Shown: positions 11,763 through 23,852, counted from the stretch's first letter. The stretch: 64,000 bases of DNA from Mauremys mutica (GCF_020497125.1 NC_059072.1:273278045-273342044); one strand, 5' to 3'. The notes: generated by a model not told the origin, from the sequence alone. Program-made: numbers and translations.

Positions 11763-12842
11763 TGTGACAATGCAGTTCTGGCGGGACCCAACTGAGAGTG
11801 CCAATTCAGGGCCAATTGCTTAAACAGGGCAATTACAGCCCTAGGCTGGGGTTTTTCCACCTCTAAGGCAAACCAAACCAGCCAGACAAAAAGGACTTCA
11901 GTTTCACCCCACTGGCTAACCACAAGTCACACACGCAATTTCCTTAGACACTCCAGTCTCCCAGTATCACCACCAGTCCCACTCGTCCTGGGGATGAATG
12001 GTTATGAAAACCAACACCCCAATAAAAGAAAACGGTTCTCTCGATCCCAAAGAATCAAGCCCCAGACCCAGGTCAATATACACATCAGATCTTACCCACA
12101 AATCACGCCGTTGCCAATCCTTTAGAATCTAAAATCTAAAGGTTTATTCATAAAGGGAAAAAGGTAGAGATGAGAGCTAGAATTGGTTAAATGGAATCAA
12201 TTACATACAGTAATGGCAAAGTTCTTAGTTCAGGCTTGTAGCAGTGATGGAGTAAACTGCAGGTTTAAATCAAGTTTCTGGAGAACATCCCCCGCTGGGA
12301 TGGGTCATTCAGTTCTTTATTCAGAGCTTCAGTTTGTAGCAAAGTTCCTCCAGAGGTAAGAAGCAGGATTGAAGACCAGATGGAGATGAGGCATTAGCCT
12401 TATATAGGCTCTTCCAGGTGTAAGAAAACTTCTTTGTTCTTACTGTGGAAAATTACAGCAAAATGGAGTCTGCAGTCACATGGGCAAGTTCCTGCACACC
12501 CTGCTGAGTTACAAGGCGTATCTGGCTCCTCTCAATGGGTCAGTTGTGTAGCTGATGGTCCTTAATGGGCTATCAAGCAGGCTAGGCAAAGCTAACACCA
12601 ACTTGTATGGGATTTTTCCCAGAAATACAGCACAAATTTGAAATACAGACAGTATATAGCCAATACTCATAACTTCAACTACAAAATGATACAGACATAC
12701 AGACAGCATAATCATAACCAGCAACCCATAACCTGATCTTAGACACCTTATATGCCCCCTTTACATAAGATTTGGTGCCACTACAGGACCTTGGTTGCAA
12801 ACCATGTTCTATATGGTCCCAGTTTATATCAATAACATCACA
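11763..12842 (-). mobile_element. Solo LTR, 1,080 bp
   Basis: The block starts TGTGACAATG and ends AACATCACA (TG...CA) and is flanked by the perfect 5-bp duplication CCCCT (11758-11762 and 12843-12847). On the minus strand it has a TATA-like CTATATAAGG (near 12400-12412) and downstream GAATAAACC, a likely polyadenylation signal (near 12142), which gives the orientation. No internal retroviral sequence is adjacent, so this is a solo LTR left by recombination between two LTRs. The family is not identified. Confidence 0.85.
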
Positions 12843-12847
12843 CCCCT

Positions 12848-13793
12848 GAAGCCTCACTCCCCTCCTGTTTGAAGGAACCTAAGACACAGCAAACATTTAA
12901 GCCTGCCATGTCTTTTAGAGTATGACAGGGCTTAAGAAAATTAACTGGAACCAGCATTTAGCATCTGGGCTCAGTGTGTATATCTTGCATGTAATTGCAA
13001 GTTTGCAACTGAAATGAAGACTCTTCTATTTCTCTGCCAGATGTGTGATAATGGAGCTTTCCTTTTAGAAAGTAGAAGCAATGCTATGCTTGCCTCAGTT
13101 GGGAGTCCTGCCAATCTCTTATTCTTCATATCACACAGTATATGTCTTCTTTATTCACTAATGTACTATCTTATCCCGAATTTTGTTTGTTTGTCCAGCC
13201 AAGGAATCCATCAAGATAGCTGCATTTTAAAATTGCAAATATATAACTGATATTTTTGAAACATACATTGAAATGCCATTTATATAATCCACCCAGCTCA
13301 ACTGCAAACCATTGCACTCACTTCAAGTGAGCTAGAACAATTGCATAAGGAAGGATAGGCAGGATTGTACCCTATGCTTGAAGCACCTGTAAGATTTGAT
13401 GGATGGATCCATTACAATCTGTCAGGCTCATGAGTAATACATAAAAAAATTCTTGAAGTAAATCAGTGAACCTTGACTTACATATTGTTATCAGTCATAA
13501 AGGAGAACTACTGTGTAATAATGGGGTGATCAGCCCATAACCACAAAGTTTATGAGCAGGTTTGACATGTTAGATGAAAATGTGTACAGCGGTGTATGCT
13601 ATATTAATATATTAATATTTATTTGAATATGACAGTTAATTAAATGACAAAATATATGCTTTAAAGTTACATGCAGCGTATTAAAAACACATATTCAAAC
13701 TCTGATCTCCATTACTGCGCAATTCAGTTGAAATAAATAATTAGGCTCAGTGAGTTAAAACCCAAGGAGGACATTATGGGTCACAAGAGAGTC
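12848..13793. other. Unassigned DNA
   Basis: No recognisable gene or repeat. Confidence 0.45.
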
Positions 13794-13796
13794 TTA

Positions 13797-14006
13797 GGAC
13801 TTGTCTATAAGGTGCATTAGCGTGCACCAGAAAGATGTAATTTTTAATGTGTATTAGCATGTCACTCACTAACTGGCCCATATGGACCCTGCTGGCATGC
13901 ACTGAAAGTTCTGTAGTGATAGGGAACTTTTTGTGCTTTCCACTAGGATGCACTATAGCCAGTAAATACACATTAGAATTTATACATCTCTGGAGCAGAC
14001 AAGCCC
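13797..14006. mobile_element. PIF/Harbinger-type MITE, 210 bp
   Basis: The inverted ends are GGACTTGTCTATAAGG and GGAGCAGACAAGCCC. TTA lies on each side (13794-13796, 14007-14009), matching the 3-bp TWA duplication of the PIF/Harbinger group. Inner parts (TAATGTGTATTAGCA and ACACATTAGAATT) also pair loosely. Frames on both strands are by-products. Confidence 0.65.
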
Positions 14007-14136
14007 TTAGTCATCTAACTTTAGGCACCACTACCAAAACTCCACTCTGCTGCCACCCTACATTTACACAATAGCATCTGCATTTCTACTCAAAACTACC
14101 ACTGACAAAGTAATTACATAATACTCAAATCCTACA

Positions 14137-15656
14137 GCCTGGCTTTAAAAACCTCTAAGGAAGGAGATTCCACCACATCCCTAGGTAACTCATTCCAGTG
14201 CTTTACCACCCTCCTAATGAAAAGTTTTTCCTAATATCCAACCCAAACGTCCCCCACTGCAAATTGAGACCATTACCCCTTTTTCTGTCATCTGGTACCA
14301 CTGAGAACAGTCTAGATCCATCCTCTTTGGAACCCCCTTTCAGGTAGTTGAAAGCAGCTATCAAATCCTCCCTCATTCTTCTCTTCTGCAGACTAAACAA
14401 TCCCAGTTCCCTCAACCTCTCCTCATAAGTCATGTGCTCCAGCTCCCTAATCATTTTTGTTGCCCTCCGCTGGACTCTTTCCAATTTTTCCACATCCTTC
14501 TTGTAGTGTGGGGCCCAAAACTGGACACAATCCTCCAGATGAGGCCTCACCAATGTCAAATAGAGGGGAATGATCACGTCCCTCAATCTGCTGGCAATGC
14601 CCTTACTTATAAAGCCCAAAATGCCGTTAGCCTTCTTGGCAACAAGGGCACACTGTTGACTCAGATCCAGCTTCTCGTCCACTGTAACCCCTAAGTCCTT
14701 TTTTGCAGAACTGCTTCCTAGACATTCGGTCCCTACTCTGTAACAGTGAATGGGATTCTTCTGTCCTAAGTGCAGGACTCTGCACTTGTCCTTGTTGAAC
14801 CTCATCAGGTTTCTTTTGGCCCAAGCCTCTATGGCTAGGTCCCTATGTATCCTATCCCTACCCTCCTGCATATCTATCACTCCTCCCAGTTTAGTGTCAT
14901 CTGCAAAGTTGCTGAGACTGCAGTCCATGCCATCCTCCTGGTCATTAATGAAGATATTGAACAAAACCGGCCCCAGGACCAACCCTTGGGGCACTCTGCT
15001 TGAAACCAGCTGCCAACTAGACACGGAGCCATTGATCACTACCAGTTGAGCCTGATGATCTAGCCAGCTTTCTATCCACCTTATAGTCCATTCATCCAGC
15101 TCATACTTCTTTAACTTGCTGGCAAGAATACTGTGGGAGACCATAACAAAAGCTTTGCTAAAGTCAAGGAATAACACATCCACTGTTTCCCCTCATCCAC
15201 AGAGCCAGTTATCTCCTCGTAGAAGGCAATTAGCTTAGTCAGGCATGACTTGCCCTTGGTGAAACCATGCTGACTGTTCCTGATCACTTTGCTCTCCTCT
15301 AAGTGCTTCAGAATTGATTCCTTGAGGACCTGCTCTATGATTTTTCCAGGGACTGAGATGAGGCTGACTGACCTGGATCCTCCTTCTTCCCTTTTTTAAA
15401 AGATGGGCACTATAGTAGCCTTTTTCCAGTCATCCGGGACCTCCCCTGATCACCATGAGTTTTCAAAGATAATGGCCAATGGCTCTGCAATCTCATCCGC
15501 CAACTCCTTTAGCACCCTCAGATGCAGTGCATGCGGCCCCATGGACTTGTGCTCATCCAGTTTTTCTAAATAGTCCTGAACCACATCCTTCTCCACAGAG
15601 GGCTGGTCACCTCTTCCCTCTACTGTGCTGCCCAGTGCAGTAGTCTGGGAGCTGAC
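14137..15656 (-). pseudogene. CR1 ORF2, reverse transcriptase part (3' half of the split copy)
   Basis: A 326-residue frame (14203-15183) covers the C-terminal half of the CR1 reverse transcriptase. It opens with [11 protein letters not shown], has the [19 protein letters not shown] block, and has the catalytic-type box [10 protein letters not shown] in place of YADD. It then has [20 protein letters not shown] and a tail ending in DIRKNFS. The part at 15184-15650 continues upstream in a second frame, so at least one frameshift lies near 15184. Unlike most CR1 copies, the extreme 3' end (the roughly 90-base tail with ATTCTATGA) is missing at about 14137. The 1,257-bp LTR at 15657-16913 separates this half from its 5' half. 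Confidence 0.9.
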
Positions 15657-16913
15657 TGTCCGAAACCGATTGCGGTTCGATCAGCTTTGGTATTGGGAGA
15701 GGAAAAACCAGTCTGGACCGGAATTAAGTTTAAAGCCAAGTGGCTGCGTTTATTGGGGGGATATTTATAATGTTGGCCGAGGAGGGGGGCAATTCTTAGC
15801 TGGGATGTTATTAAACAATACAAACACACCCAAAAATCATTAACAATACAAATCTATACTGCTCACTGCTTCACACTGAGTAGGCAGACACACCAATTAC
15901 ACAAGATGGAAATCGGGTTCGTCAGAGCGGTGCCCGGTGCAACACAGAAAAGAGACCCACAGGCCACTGCCTCAACCGCCCTTGCTTTCACACTAAGGGA
16001 TTTACCCAGAGTGTGGTGCGGCTGCAATTGTGCAGGTTCCACTCACACAGACCGTGGGGACAGAAACCCCTTGGTCAGCTAATACAGCACCTAGCACCAA
16101 ACACTCCAGACAAAGACAGAGCAGTAACTCACACAACTTAAAACAGTCTACAATTAACTATCTACTAAAACCCAGAACAACTATACAAACTAAACAACTG
16201 TGCAATTATGAGCTCAATAATTCAACTCTCATATACTGTATACACTTGGTACCGAGTTAAGGCGGGGGAAAGAGAGGAAGCTAGGTAAGCAAAATGTCAG
16301 AAATTAGAAAGCAAATACCGCACTCCAGGCGCAGCTGACCAGCAGAGCAGACACCAGAAGCATGACGAGCTGATGGAAATAGATCCAAAAATACAAATCC
16401 AAAGCGATAACGAATCCAAAACGACACGACACGAGCTAGCTATACCAGGAGGAGACCCTGGCTGAAAGGTTGATCAGGCCCTTCAGCTGACACGCGGACA
16501 CTCCACAAAGATTTTGGGGGGAAACCTAGTTTTATTCGAAGGGTCTCACTCATTCGTGTCAGCATCTGATTGGTCCCTGGCTCCTACACCCTTCAGGCTC
16601 TGAACTGTTGCCCCCCACGCCAACAGGATCTGCACATGGCACACTGGCATCTTTGCACAAGGCACTAGCCTGACCCCTAGATGACCAGGCCAAAAAGAGC
16701 GGGAAAATGCACACAGCACTAAAATGTTGCACACCGCACCTCAGGGTTGCACACGACACCACGGTGTTGCTGGGCAGAATTAGGTCTCTGCCCTCTCCTG
16801 TGGAACAAGAACCTGGTCCAAGATGGAGGCTGCCTTGTCCTTTTTGCAGAACAAGATGGCCGTGGACTGACAATTGGCCATACAGAGCCATAACTATGTA
16901 TAGGGTTGCGACA
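15657..16913 (-). mobile_element. Solo LTR, 1,257 bp, inserted in CR1 ORF2
   Basis: On the plus strand it starts TGTCCGAAACCG and ends GGGTTGCGACA. The perfect 5-bp duplication CTGAC lies at 15652-15656 and 16914-16918. On the minus strand CAATAAACGC near 15745 can serve as a polyadenylation signal, so the LTR probably reads right to left. Removing it rejoins the CR1 ORF2. Its two ends match the 86-bp element at 61250-61335. Confidence 0.88.
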
Positions 16914-18120
16914 CTGACCTTGTTCATGAAGACAGAGGCAAAAAAAAGCATTGAGTGCATTAGCTTTTTCCACATCCTCTGTCACTAGGTTGCCTCCCTC
17001 ATTCAGTAAGGGGCCCACACTTTCCCTGACCTTCTTCTTGTTGCTAACATACCTGAAGAAACCCTTCTTGTTACTCTTAACATCTCTTGCTAGCTGCAAC
17101 TCCAAGTGTGATTTGGCCTTCCTGATTTCACTCCTGCATGCCTGAGCAATATTTTTATATTCCTCCCTGGTCATTTGTCCAATTTTCCACTTCTTGTAAG
17201 CTTCTTTTTTGTGTTTAAGATCATCAAGGATTTCACTGTTAAGCCAAGCTGGTCTCCTGCCATATTTACTATTCTTTCTACACATTGGGATGTTTTTTTC
17301 CTGCAACCTCAATAAGGATTCTTTAAAATACAGCCAGCTCTCCTGGACTCCTTTCCCCCTCATGTTATTTTCCCAGGGGATCCTGCCCATCAGTTCCCTG
17401 AGGGAGTCAAAGTCTGCTTTTCTGAAGTCCAGGGTCTGTATTCTGCTGCTCTCCTTTCTTCCTTGTGTCAGGATCCTGAACTTGACCATCTCATGGTCAC
17501 TGCCTCCCAGGTTCCCATCCACTTTTGCTTCCTGGTTTGTGAGTAGCAGGTCTAGAAGAGCTCTGCCCCTAGTTGGTTCCTCCAGCACTTGCTCCAGGAA
17601 ATTGTCCTCTACACCTTCCAAAAACTTCTTGGATTGTCTGTGCACCACTTTATTGCTCTCCCAGCAGATATCAGGGTGATTAAAGTCTCCCATGAGAACC
17701 AGGGCCTGTGATCTAGTAACTTCTGCTAGTTGCCGGAAGAAAGCACCATCCACCTCATCCCCCTGGTCTGGTGGTCTATAGCAGACTCCCACCATGACAT
17801 CACCCTTGTTGCTCACACTTCTCAACTAATCCAGACACTCTCAGGTTTTTCTGCAGTTTTATACCGGACCTCTGTGCAGTCATACTCCTCTCTTATATAC
17901 AATGTAACTTCCCCACCTTTTCCGCCCTGCCTGTCCTTCCTGAACAGTTTATATCCATCCATGACAGTACTCCAGTCATGTGAGTTATCCCACCAGTCTC
18001 TGTTATTCCAGTCACATCATAGTTCCTTGACTGTGCCAGGACTTCCAGTTCTCCCTGCTTGTTTCCTAGGCTTCTTGCATTTGTGTATAGGCACTTGCGA
18101 TATCTCACTGATTGTCCCAC
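16914..18120 (-). pseudogene. CR1 ORF2, endonuclease part (5' half of the split copy)
   Basis: CR1 ORF2 begins with an apurinic-type endonuclease that nicks the target. At 17893-18120 the minus strand reads LYTNARSLGNKQGELEVLAQ and YDVTGITET, the start of that domain. After a frame change, 16914-17825 reads VGVCYRPPDQ, LMGDFNHPDICW and GSDHEMVKF, its later blocks with the SDH catalytic motif. It then runs through the Lys/Arg-rich linker into the reverse transcriptase (NALNAFF). The C-terminal 65 or so residues of the long frame (16719-16913) are LTR sequence read through and not part of CR1. Confidence 0.9.
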
Positions 18121-18226
18121 TTTCTCAGTCGGAGACAGGAGTCCTCCCCTCTTGCACTCTCCTGCTCATGCTTCCTCCTGGTATCCCCACTTACCCCAGG
18201 GCTTTGGTCTCCTTCCCCTGGTGAAC

Positions 18227-18646
18227 CTAGTTTAAAGCCCTCCTCACTAGGTTAGCCAGTCTGCTTGCGAAGATGCTCTTCTCTTTCTTCGTTAGGTGGA
18301 GCCCGTCTCTGCCTAGCACTCCTCCTTCTTGGAACACCATCCCGTGGTCGAAGAATTCAAAGCCTTCTCTCCGACACCACCTGCGTAGCCATTCGTTGAC
18401 TTCCACAATTCGTTGGTCTCTACCCAGGCCTTTTCCCTGCACAGGGAGGATAGACGAGAACACCACTTGCACCTCAAACTCCTTTATCCTTCTTCCTAGA
18501 GCCACATAGTCTGCAGTGATCTGCTCAAGGTCATTCTTGGCAGTATCATTGGTTCCCAGTTGGAGAAGCAGGAAGGGGTAGCGATCCGAGGGCTTGATGA
18601 GTCTCGGCAGTCTCTCCGTCACATCATGAATCCTAGCTCCTGGCAA
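18227..18646 (-). pseudogene. CR1 ORF1, esterase-type C-terminal domain
   Basis: This 139-residue frame has LLLQLGTNDTA, the GTND block of SGNH/GDSL-type esterases, and ends with LGRDGLHLTKKE, carrying the D..H pair. CR1 ORF1 proteins of sauropsids are known to carry such an esterase domain. The frame lies directly upstream of the ORF2 endonuclease on the same strand, which supports ORF1 and not a host lipase. The GDS start of the domain is in the preceding out-of-frame stretch (18650-18840). Confidence 0.8.
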
Positions 18647-18843
18647 GCAGCAGACCTCACGGTTTTCTCAGTCGGGGCGGCAGATAGATGACTCAGTCCT
18701 CCTGAGGAGAGAGTCCCCAACCACCACCACCCGCCTCCTTCTCTTGGGAGCAGTGGTTGTGGAACCCCTATGCCTAGGATAGTGCATCACATGCCTTCCA
18801 ATCGGTGGAGTCTCCTTCTGCTCCCTTCCCTCAGATGTATCAT

Positions 18844-19236
18844 CTAGTCCACTTTCTGCATTAGTACCTGTGGATAGAACATGAAAACAGTTGCCACTTG
18901 TATCTGCATTGCTTGTACATGGATGCTCCTAATTATTCTTCTGGAGATCACATGCTGCCATTTTTCTTCACTGTCCTTCTGTCCCCGCTGCTCAGCCTGC
19001 TCCGATTCTTCAGGACGTTGTGCCCGTAGAGGCATATCCTGACATCTATTCAGGAAATCTTCATTTTCTCTTATGCAATGCAGGGTCGATACTTGTTGCT
19101 CCAGACCTTGAACCTTCTCTTCCAATATGGAGACAAGCTTGCACTTTGTACAGACAAAGTCGCTTCTGTACTGTGGAAGAAAGACAAACATGGCAAAACC
19201 TGTGCAGGTTACAACAGTTGAATGCTCACCTTCCAT
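18844..19236 (-). pseudogene. CR1 ORF1, N-terminal part
   Basis: A 130-residue frame starts MEGEHSTVV and has FVCTKCKLVSILEEKVQGLE, a Cys-x2-Cys pair followed by heptad-like Leu/Val spacing that fits a zinc-knuckle or PHD-like start plus coiled coil, as in CR1 ORF1. The frame is lost before the esterase part near 18840. The ATG at 19234-19236 is the likely ORF1 start, and the roughly 300 bases upstream to about 19540 are probably the CR1 5' untranslated region. Confidence 0.7.
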
Positions 19237-19545
19237 AATTTCTTCCTTCTAGGAGCTTCCTCAGCTGTTGCAGCAACCCACAGAAGCCCGAAGGTGAAAG
19301 CCTCAGTGGGCTCTCCCCAGGCAAACTCTCTGTTAGCCTCTGCTGTTCTCTGCTCAGCTGGTTCGCTGCTGACTGCCTTTTTATAACAGTCAGGCCCACT
19401 CAGGGCCCACCTGGAACAAAGCACTCCCAATTCACACTTTTCAAACAAACAATGAAGCACCATCAAACTGACAAACTGTTCCCTCAACAGACACTCAGAT
19501 ACTCACCAACACAGCCCCCTTAATGTGCATTTAGCGTACCTCCTC
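19237..19545 (-). mobile_element. Probable CR1 5' untranslated region
   Basis: It is moderately GC-rich and directly upstream of the ORF1 start on the minus strand. The AT-rich flank begins near 19560, giving a likely element boundary at about 19540. A 92-residue frame (19209-19487) has no known motif. Confidence 0.45.
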
Positions 19546-19559
19546 TCGGACAGATCCCA

Positions 19560-20500
19560 GGCCACAGTGAATCTATGGTTTAGGTTTATTCTAATTTTAT
19601 GTAAAGGTTAATGAAAGTAATATACTTAATGTTAGCTTTTGTGTCCGTATTGTAGTTTCTCAGACTATAGTTTCAGTATCTAAAATGTAGTTTTACAGAC
19701 TTCAGCACTTCTCTTTTTAGAGCCGAAAATAAATTCTGAAACTGGCAATTGTGTTGTACATTAATTTAGTTCATATAGTGAAAAGGTAGTTTGAACAAAA
19801 GTTTTCTTCATCCTTTATTTAATGAAGAGCAAATTGAATTTTGTTTAGCTTTTTTATTGAATTTAATTTAATTTTTGGGCAAATGTGACATGAGCATTTC
19901 ATATTTTTTTGTATATAAAAACAAAAGAATAAGTCCTACATTTTAATGATGAAGGATGTGAGGTACTTTATGTGCAAGGAAGATGTCTGGGAAGAGATAC
20001 AGTGAAAAATAAAAAGAGACGTACCATATGTCCATTTATTGGTACAGCTTCTGGATCTTGAGTTTATACTTCACAACCCTTGGAAATATTTCAGAATAGC
20101 AAGTGAGTAAGTGTGGTATTGAAGTAGGTATTTCCAGACAGACTATAAGAAACAAACAAAAAGCATTTCTCAAAAACAAATCACAGAACTGTGGGTGGCA
20201 TCTACAGTAAATAGGAATGTTTAGCAAAATATTTGCCCTTCCAGAAAGTCTTTGAGTGTCCTTTTCTTCTACAGTTAATCTGGGGGGTTGGACGGCTGGC
20301 ATTTCTAACAGCTTTGGATCTATCCTTTCCTTAATACAAGAGTTTGTCAGGGAAAATTTGAGAAATTCTATCAGTGTATGGTAACTTGCCTTTTCCCAAA
20401 ACTGTCATATGAGCCATTTAAAGATGTGAACAATAGCTTGAAAGAAGTATTGTGCAATCCAAGCAGGACCACATTTGGTAAATGCAATTAATTGATTAAA
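19560..20500. other. Unassigned AT-rich DNA
   Basis: No recognisable gene or repeat. Confidence 0.45.
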
Positions 20501-20504
20501 CAGA

Positions 20505-20720
20505 ACTTTGACCTACAGTCCTAGGCCCTGTGGGGATGCAGGCTTCGAGCATGAGTCAAGCCTGGACCTAGGGTTCAAGCCCTATTGATTTGCAGTGTAG
20601 ATGCAACACTCCTGATCCAGGTTCTGTGAGTCTGCCAAAAGTATCCCACAATCACATGGGCCAATTTCCTTTGTCCTTTCTGTCACAAGTCTCTCCAGTC
20701 AACTCGAGTGAAAATGGAAC
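20505..20720. repeat. Harbinger/Chompy-like fragment
   Basis: It contains GGGTTCAAGCCCTATTG, TTGCAGTGTAGATGC, AGTATCCCACAATC and ATGGGCCAA. All these occur in the same order at 31750-31850, which defines a shared repeat. The ACTGCAGTGTAGA-type wording is typical of Chompy MITEs. Confidence 0.55.
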
Positions 20721-21084
20721 CCCCCTCCCCACCGCACTTGTAGTGCAGCAGCTCAGTGAGTCAGTATTTAACCTTTCCATTGTCTTCTGACCACTGAGCT
20801 GCAAACACATCAGCAGAGATCCTTCTGTGTTTGCAATGGAGACTAAACAGATGTATATTTTTGCAAAATGTGCTTCTTCATGGTCACAGGAGAACAGCCA
20901 GATTTTGCTAAATCTCTGGTGCAAGGGTTCCAAAAAGTGGATTTTAGTAGGAGTACTAAGAATGACCAAGTAAATATTGAAGAAACTGGTAACGTTGCAA
21001 ATTTACTGAACCAGCACAGGTGTAACACTGACAGATTGCAGTTAGTGGAATTGAACTGGGGTGCTCTAAAGCCAAGTGCATGAG

Positions 21085-21215
21085 CCTCAACCATATGTGC
21101 TAACAGCCAGTTGGTTGCTAGCTAAGGCTGTATAGCAGACTTATATAACTCTCTCTAAGTGGTCTCAGTGCCACTAGATGGGACGGAACAACACATCCAG
21201 AAAGTGTGTGGGTTA
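21085..21215 (-). repeat. Interspersed repeat, inverted relative of 54290-54440
   Basis: Its reverse complement shares GTAACCCACACA, CTAGTG.CAC.GAGACCACTTAGAG, TATAGCCTTAGCTA and GGCTCATGCA with 54310-54440. The family is not identified, and a SINE or MITE is possible. Confidence 0.5.
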
Positions 21216-21640
21216 CAGAGGGAGAGGACTAAGTGGCTCAAGACTGAGTATGGCAAAACCAGGGACCAGACCTGCACCTTAGGAAACTTGCCACATTTAT
21301 GCCTGTTTTCTGAGGAGTTTGACCAGGTGCTGGGCACTGTGCTGAGAATGGAGCCAACAGTGGTGCACGATGACCTGATCGGCTGGAATGATGCCCTGCA
21401 GGCCCAAGAATGTTACCTTGTGGACTGATGGGAGCCAGCAGAAGGCACCAAGGACAGTGAAATAATGTTGTTGGTGAAACAGGCCTCAGATGAGGCTTAG
21501 CAGCAGGGACCATATTTGGTGGGGTTGTTTGATGCCCTACCTGAGGAATAGCATACCACAGAGCCTGCAGCAGTCAAGGAAGGTACAGAAACCACCCCAG
21601 AGCCTGCTAAGTTTCTGTTTCCATTGTAGTGTTTATTAAT
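21150..21640 (+). pseudogene. Possible Harbinger accessory (SANT/Myb-like) protein remnant
   Basis: An 89-residue frame (21159-21428) contains KTRDQTCTLGNLPHLCLFSEEFDQVLG, with spacing reminiscent of the accessory DNA-binding proteins of PIF/Harbinger elements. Acidic, Pro-rich codons follow with stops. Its location next to Chompy-like DNA fits. I could not confirm the trihelix Trp residues, so this is a weak call. Confidence 0.3.
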
Positions 21641-22119
21641 GTAGATATGAGAGGGATTTCCATTCTATGAACCAATGAAAAAGTTATTAGATGCCCCACC
21701 TAGTAGTGTGTATCTGCTAATGGTGGATTCTATGCCTGCAGCTTGACTTTTCTCCTCCCATCCCTCACCACATGAAGTTAAAAATAGTGATCAGGAAATG
21801 CAAACTGTAGAAATGCCTTGAGAGTGATTTTTTTTACAAGAAATGGACAGATTTTTGCTTGGGTATTCCTGTTTCTAAAAAAATAATAACCTTACACAAC
21901 CATGACTGCAAGTATATAACCACTCAACGGCGTAACAAACCACTTGGAAATAGTTCATTTCAGGTAAAGGTATTAATGCAGTTCATAGGTGACAAAATAA
22001 TTTGTCCAAAATTTGACTGGAGATTGAAATTTTGTCCACAAATGTGTTGGCAGGGAGGGGAGGTTAGGAGGATGGCCATGGTGTTCTATGTGTTTACATG
22101 AAGCCATAACAGGCTAAAC

Positions 22120-22447
22120 CAGGGGTCAGCAACCTCTGGCATGCGGCTCGCCAGGGTAAGCACCCTGGCAGGCTGGGCCAGTTTGTTTATCTGCCGCATT
22201 GGCAGGTTCGGCTGATCCCACTGGCTGCGGTTCGCCGTCTCAGGCCAATGGGGGCAGAGAGAAACAGCACAGGCCAAGGGATGTGCTGGCCACTGCTTCC
22301 CGCCTCCCCCATTGGCCTGGGATGGCAAATCATGGCCAATGGGAGCCGCGATTGGCTGAACCTGCCGACGCGGCAGATAAACAACCTGGCCCGGCCCACC
22401 AGGGTGCTTACCCTGGCGAGTCGCATGCCAGAGGTCGCCGACCCCTG
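22120..22447. mobile_element. hAT fold-back MITE, 328 bp
   Basis: The ends are CAGGGGTCAGCAACCTCTGG and GAGGTCGCCGACCCCTG, with a perfect duplication GGCTAAAC (22112-22119, 22448-22455). It is near-palindromic, with arms centred near 22290. Confidence 0.92.
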
Positions 22448-23520
22448 GGCTAAACCATGTAGAAGCTGGCACATCATCCTATTTATTCCTTCAGGAATTC
22501 TAACCTAATCCTGGGAGCTGATAGCTGCAAGCTTTTCATGAAGCAGGAGCTCCAGATAAGTAGCCACATTTCGGGGAAATGAGTATTTTCCATGAACGCA
22601 TCAGTAACTGATCACCTCACTGCACTCATAGATGTGTTGCTCAGTCACTATATATTTGAATATTTAAGCTGCATTTATTGCAGGTTTCCATTAGTAGCTT
22701 GGAATAACATCTCTGTTTGCCAGTGAAGTGCCCCAAGAACTGTTATGTACTCCAAAATGCGAAAGGTCTTAAATGATGTAAAAATCTTTGGTAGCAAGGT
22801 CACTGCAACGTCCCCTTGCCAAATAGTTCTGCAATTTTTAGGGGGGGAAAAAGCAGCCTGGAATTTTTAACTAACCATGGACTCTGCATTTGTTTCACTG
22901 TGATTAATCAGTCTGTGTTCAGTGAGCTTCTGTGGTCTGAAGTATATTGTGTCCGCCTCACAATATACTTAAGTTGAGTTTGGAAAAGTAACCTTTTATG
23001 TCCATATAACTCCACAAGGATTTTTTCTTTGTCTCTGTGTCTTGTCCTATTCAAGACCTCTTGACCTCTACTGGCTGCAGTACCTCTACACTTCACCCAC
23101 ATTGCAGCAGAAGCCTGGGCCAATGTACCTTCATGAACTGCTCAAGGTGACAGCATTCCTGTCAGGAAGTTGTGGAGAGGGCCGACAAGCAGGTCCAGTA
23201 CCAAACATAGAGAGACTTACAGCTAGAGGAAAGACATGGAAAGAGGTGAGAGGAAAGGCTCAGGCTGGCTGTACAGCTTGAGGATAAGGTTTCAGCCCAG
23301 CAGCAGGCATGTGCTTTGCAGTTTGTGGACCAGGAACAGAGGCCAAACTAGGAGGACAGAGCTTAGCAGAAAGAACTGCTTTAGCTGCTAATATCCCTAA
23401 TTGCTGAAAGAGTACCAACTCTTGCTGCATCACTCATACCACAACCTCAGCCCCTTGTGTGGTTCCCTGTCATGCAGTCCAGAAATAGCCTGGACAACTC
23501 CATGGCTGGGTGGCCTAAGT

Positions 23521-23852
23521 CAGTGGTTCTCAAAGCTTGTCCGCCGCTTGTTCAGAGAAAGCCCCTTGCAGGCCGGGCCTTATTGTTTACCTGCCGCGTC
23601 CGCAGGTTTGGCCAATTGCGGCTCCCACTGGCCGTGGTTCGCCACTCCAGGCCAATGGAGGCTGCAGGAAGGGTGGCCAGCACATGCCTCGGCCCGCGCC
23701 ACTTCCCACAGCCCACATTGGCCTGGATTGGCAAACTGCGGCCAATGGGAGCTGTGATCGGCTGAACCTGCGGACATGGTAGGTAAACAAATTTGCCCGG
23801 CCCGCCAGGGGCTCTCCCTGAACAAGCAGAGGACCTGCTTTGAGAACCACTG
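23521..23852. mobile_element. Fold-back MITE with Charlie-type ends and the shared core
   Basis: The ends are CAGTGGTTCTCAAAGC and GCTTTGAGAACCACTG. The flanks GCCTAAGT / GCCTAAGC match at 7 of 8 positions (23513-23520, 23853-23860). The core (TTGTTTACCTGCCGCGTCCG, GGCCAATGGAGG and so on) is the same as in the CAGGGATCGGCAACC-ended copies, but the ends are of another hAT subgroup. Confidence 0.9.

Noticed and set aside
16719..16913. The C-terminal tail of the long minus-strand frame as part of CR1 ORF2
   Set aside because: It is LTR sequence read in frame by chance; CR1 resumes beyond the LTR at 15656.
18227..18646. A host SGNH esterase gene
   Set aside because: The domain is real, but it is directly upstream of the CR1 endonuclease on the same strand, as CR1 ORF1 should be.
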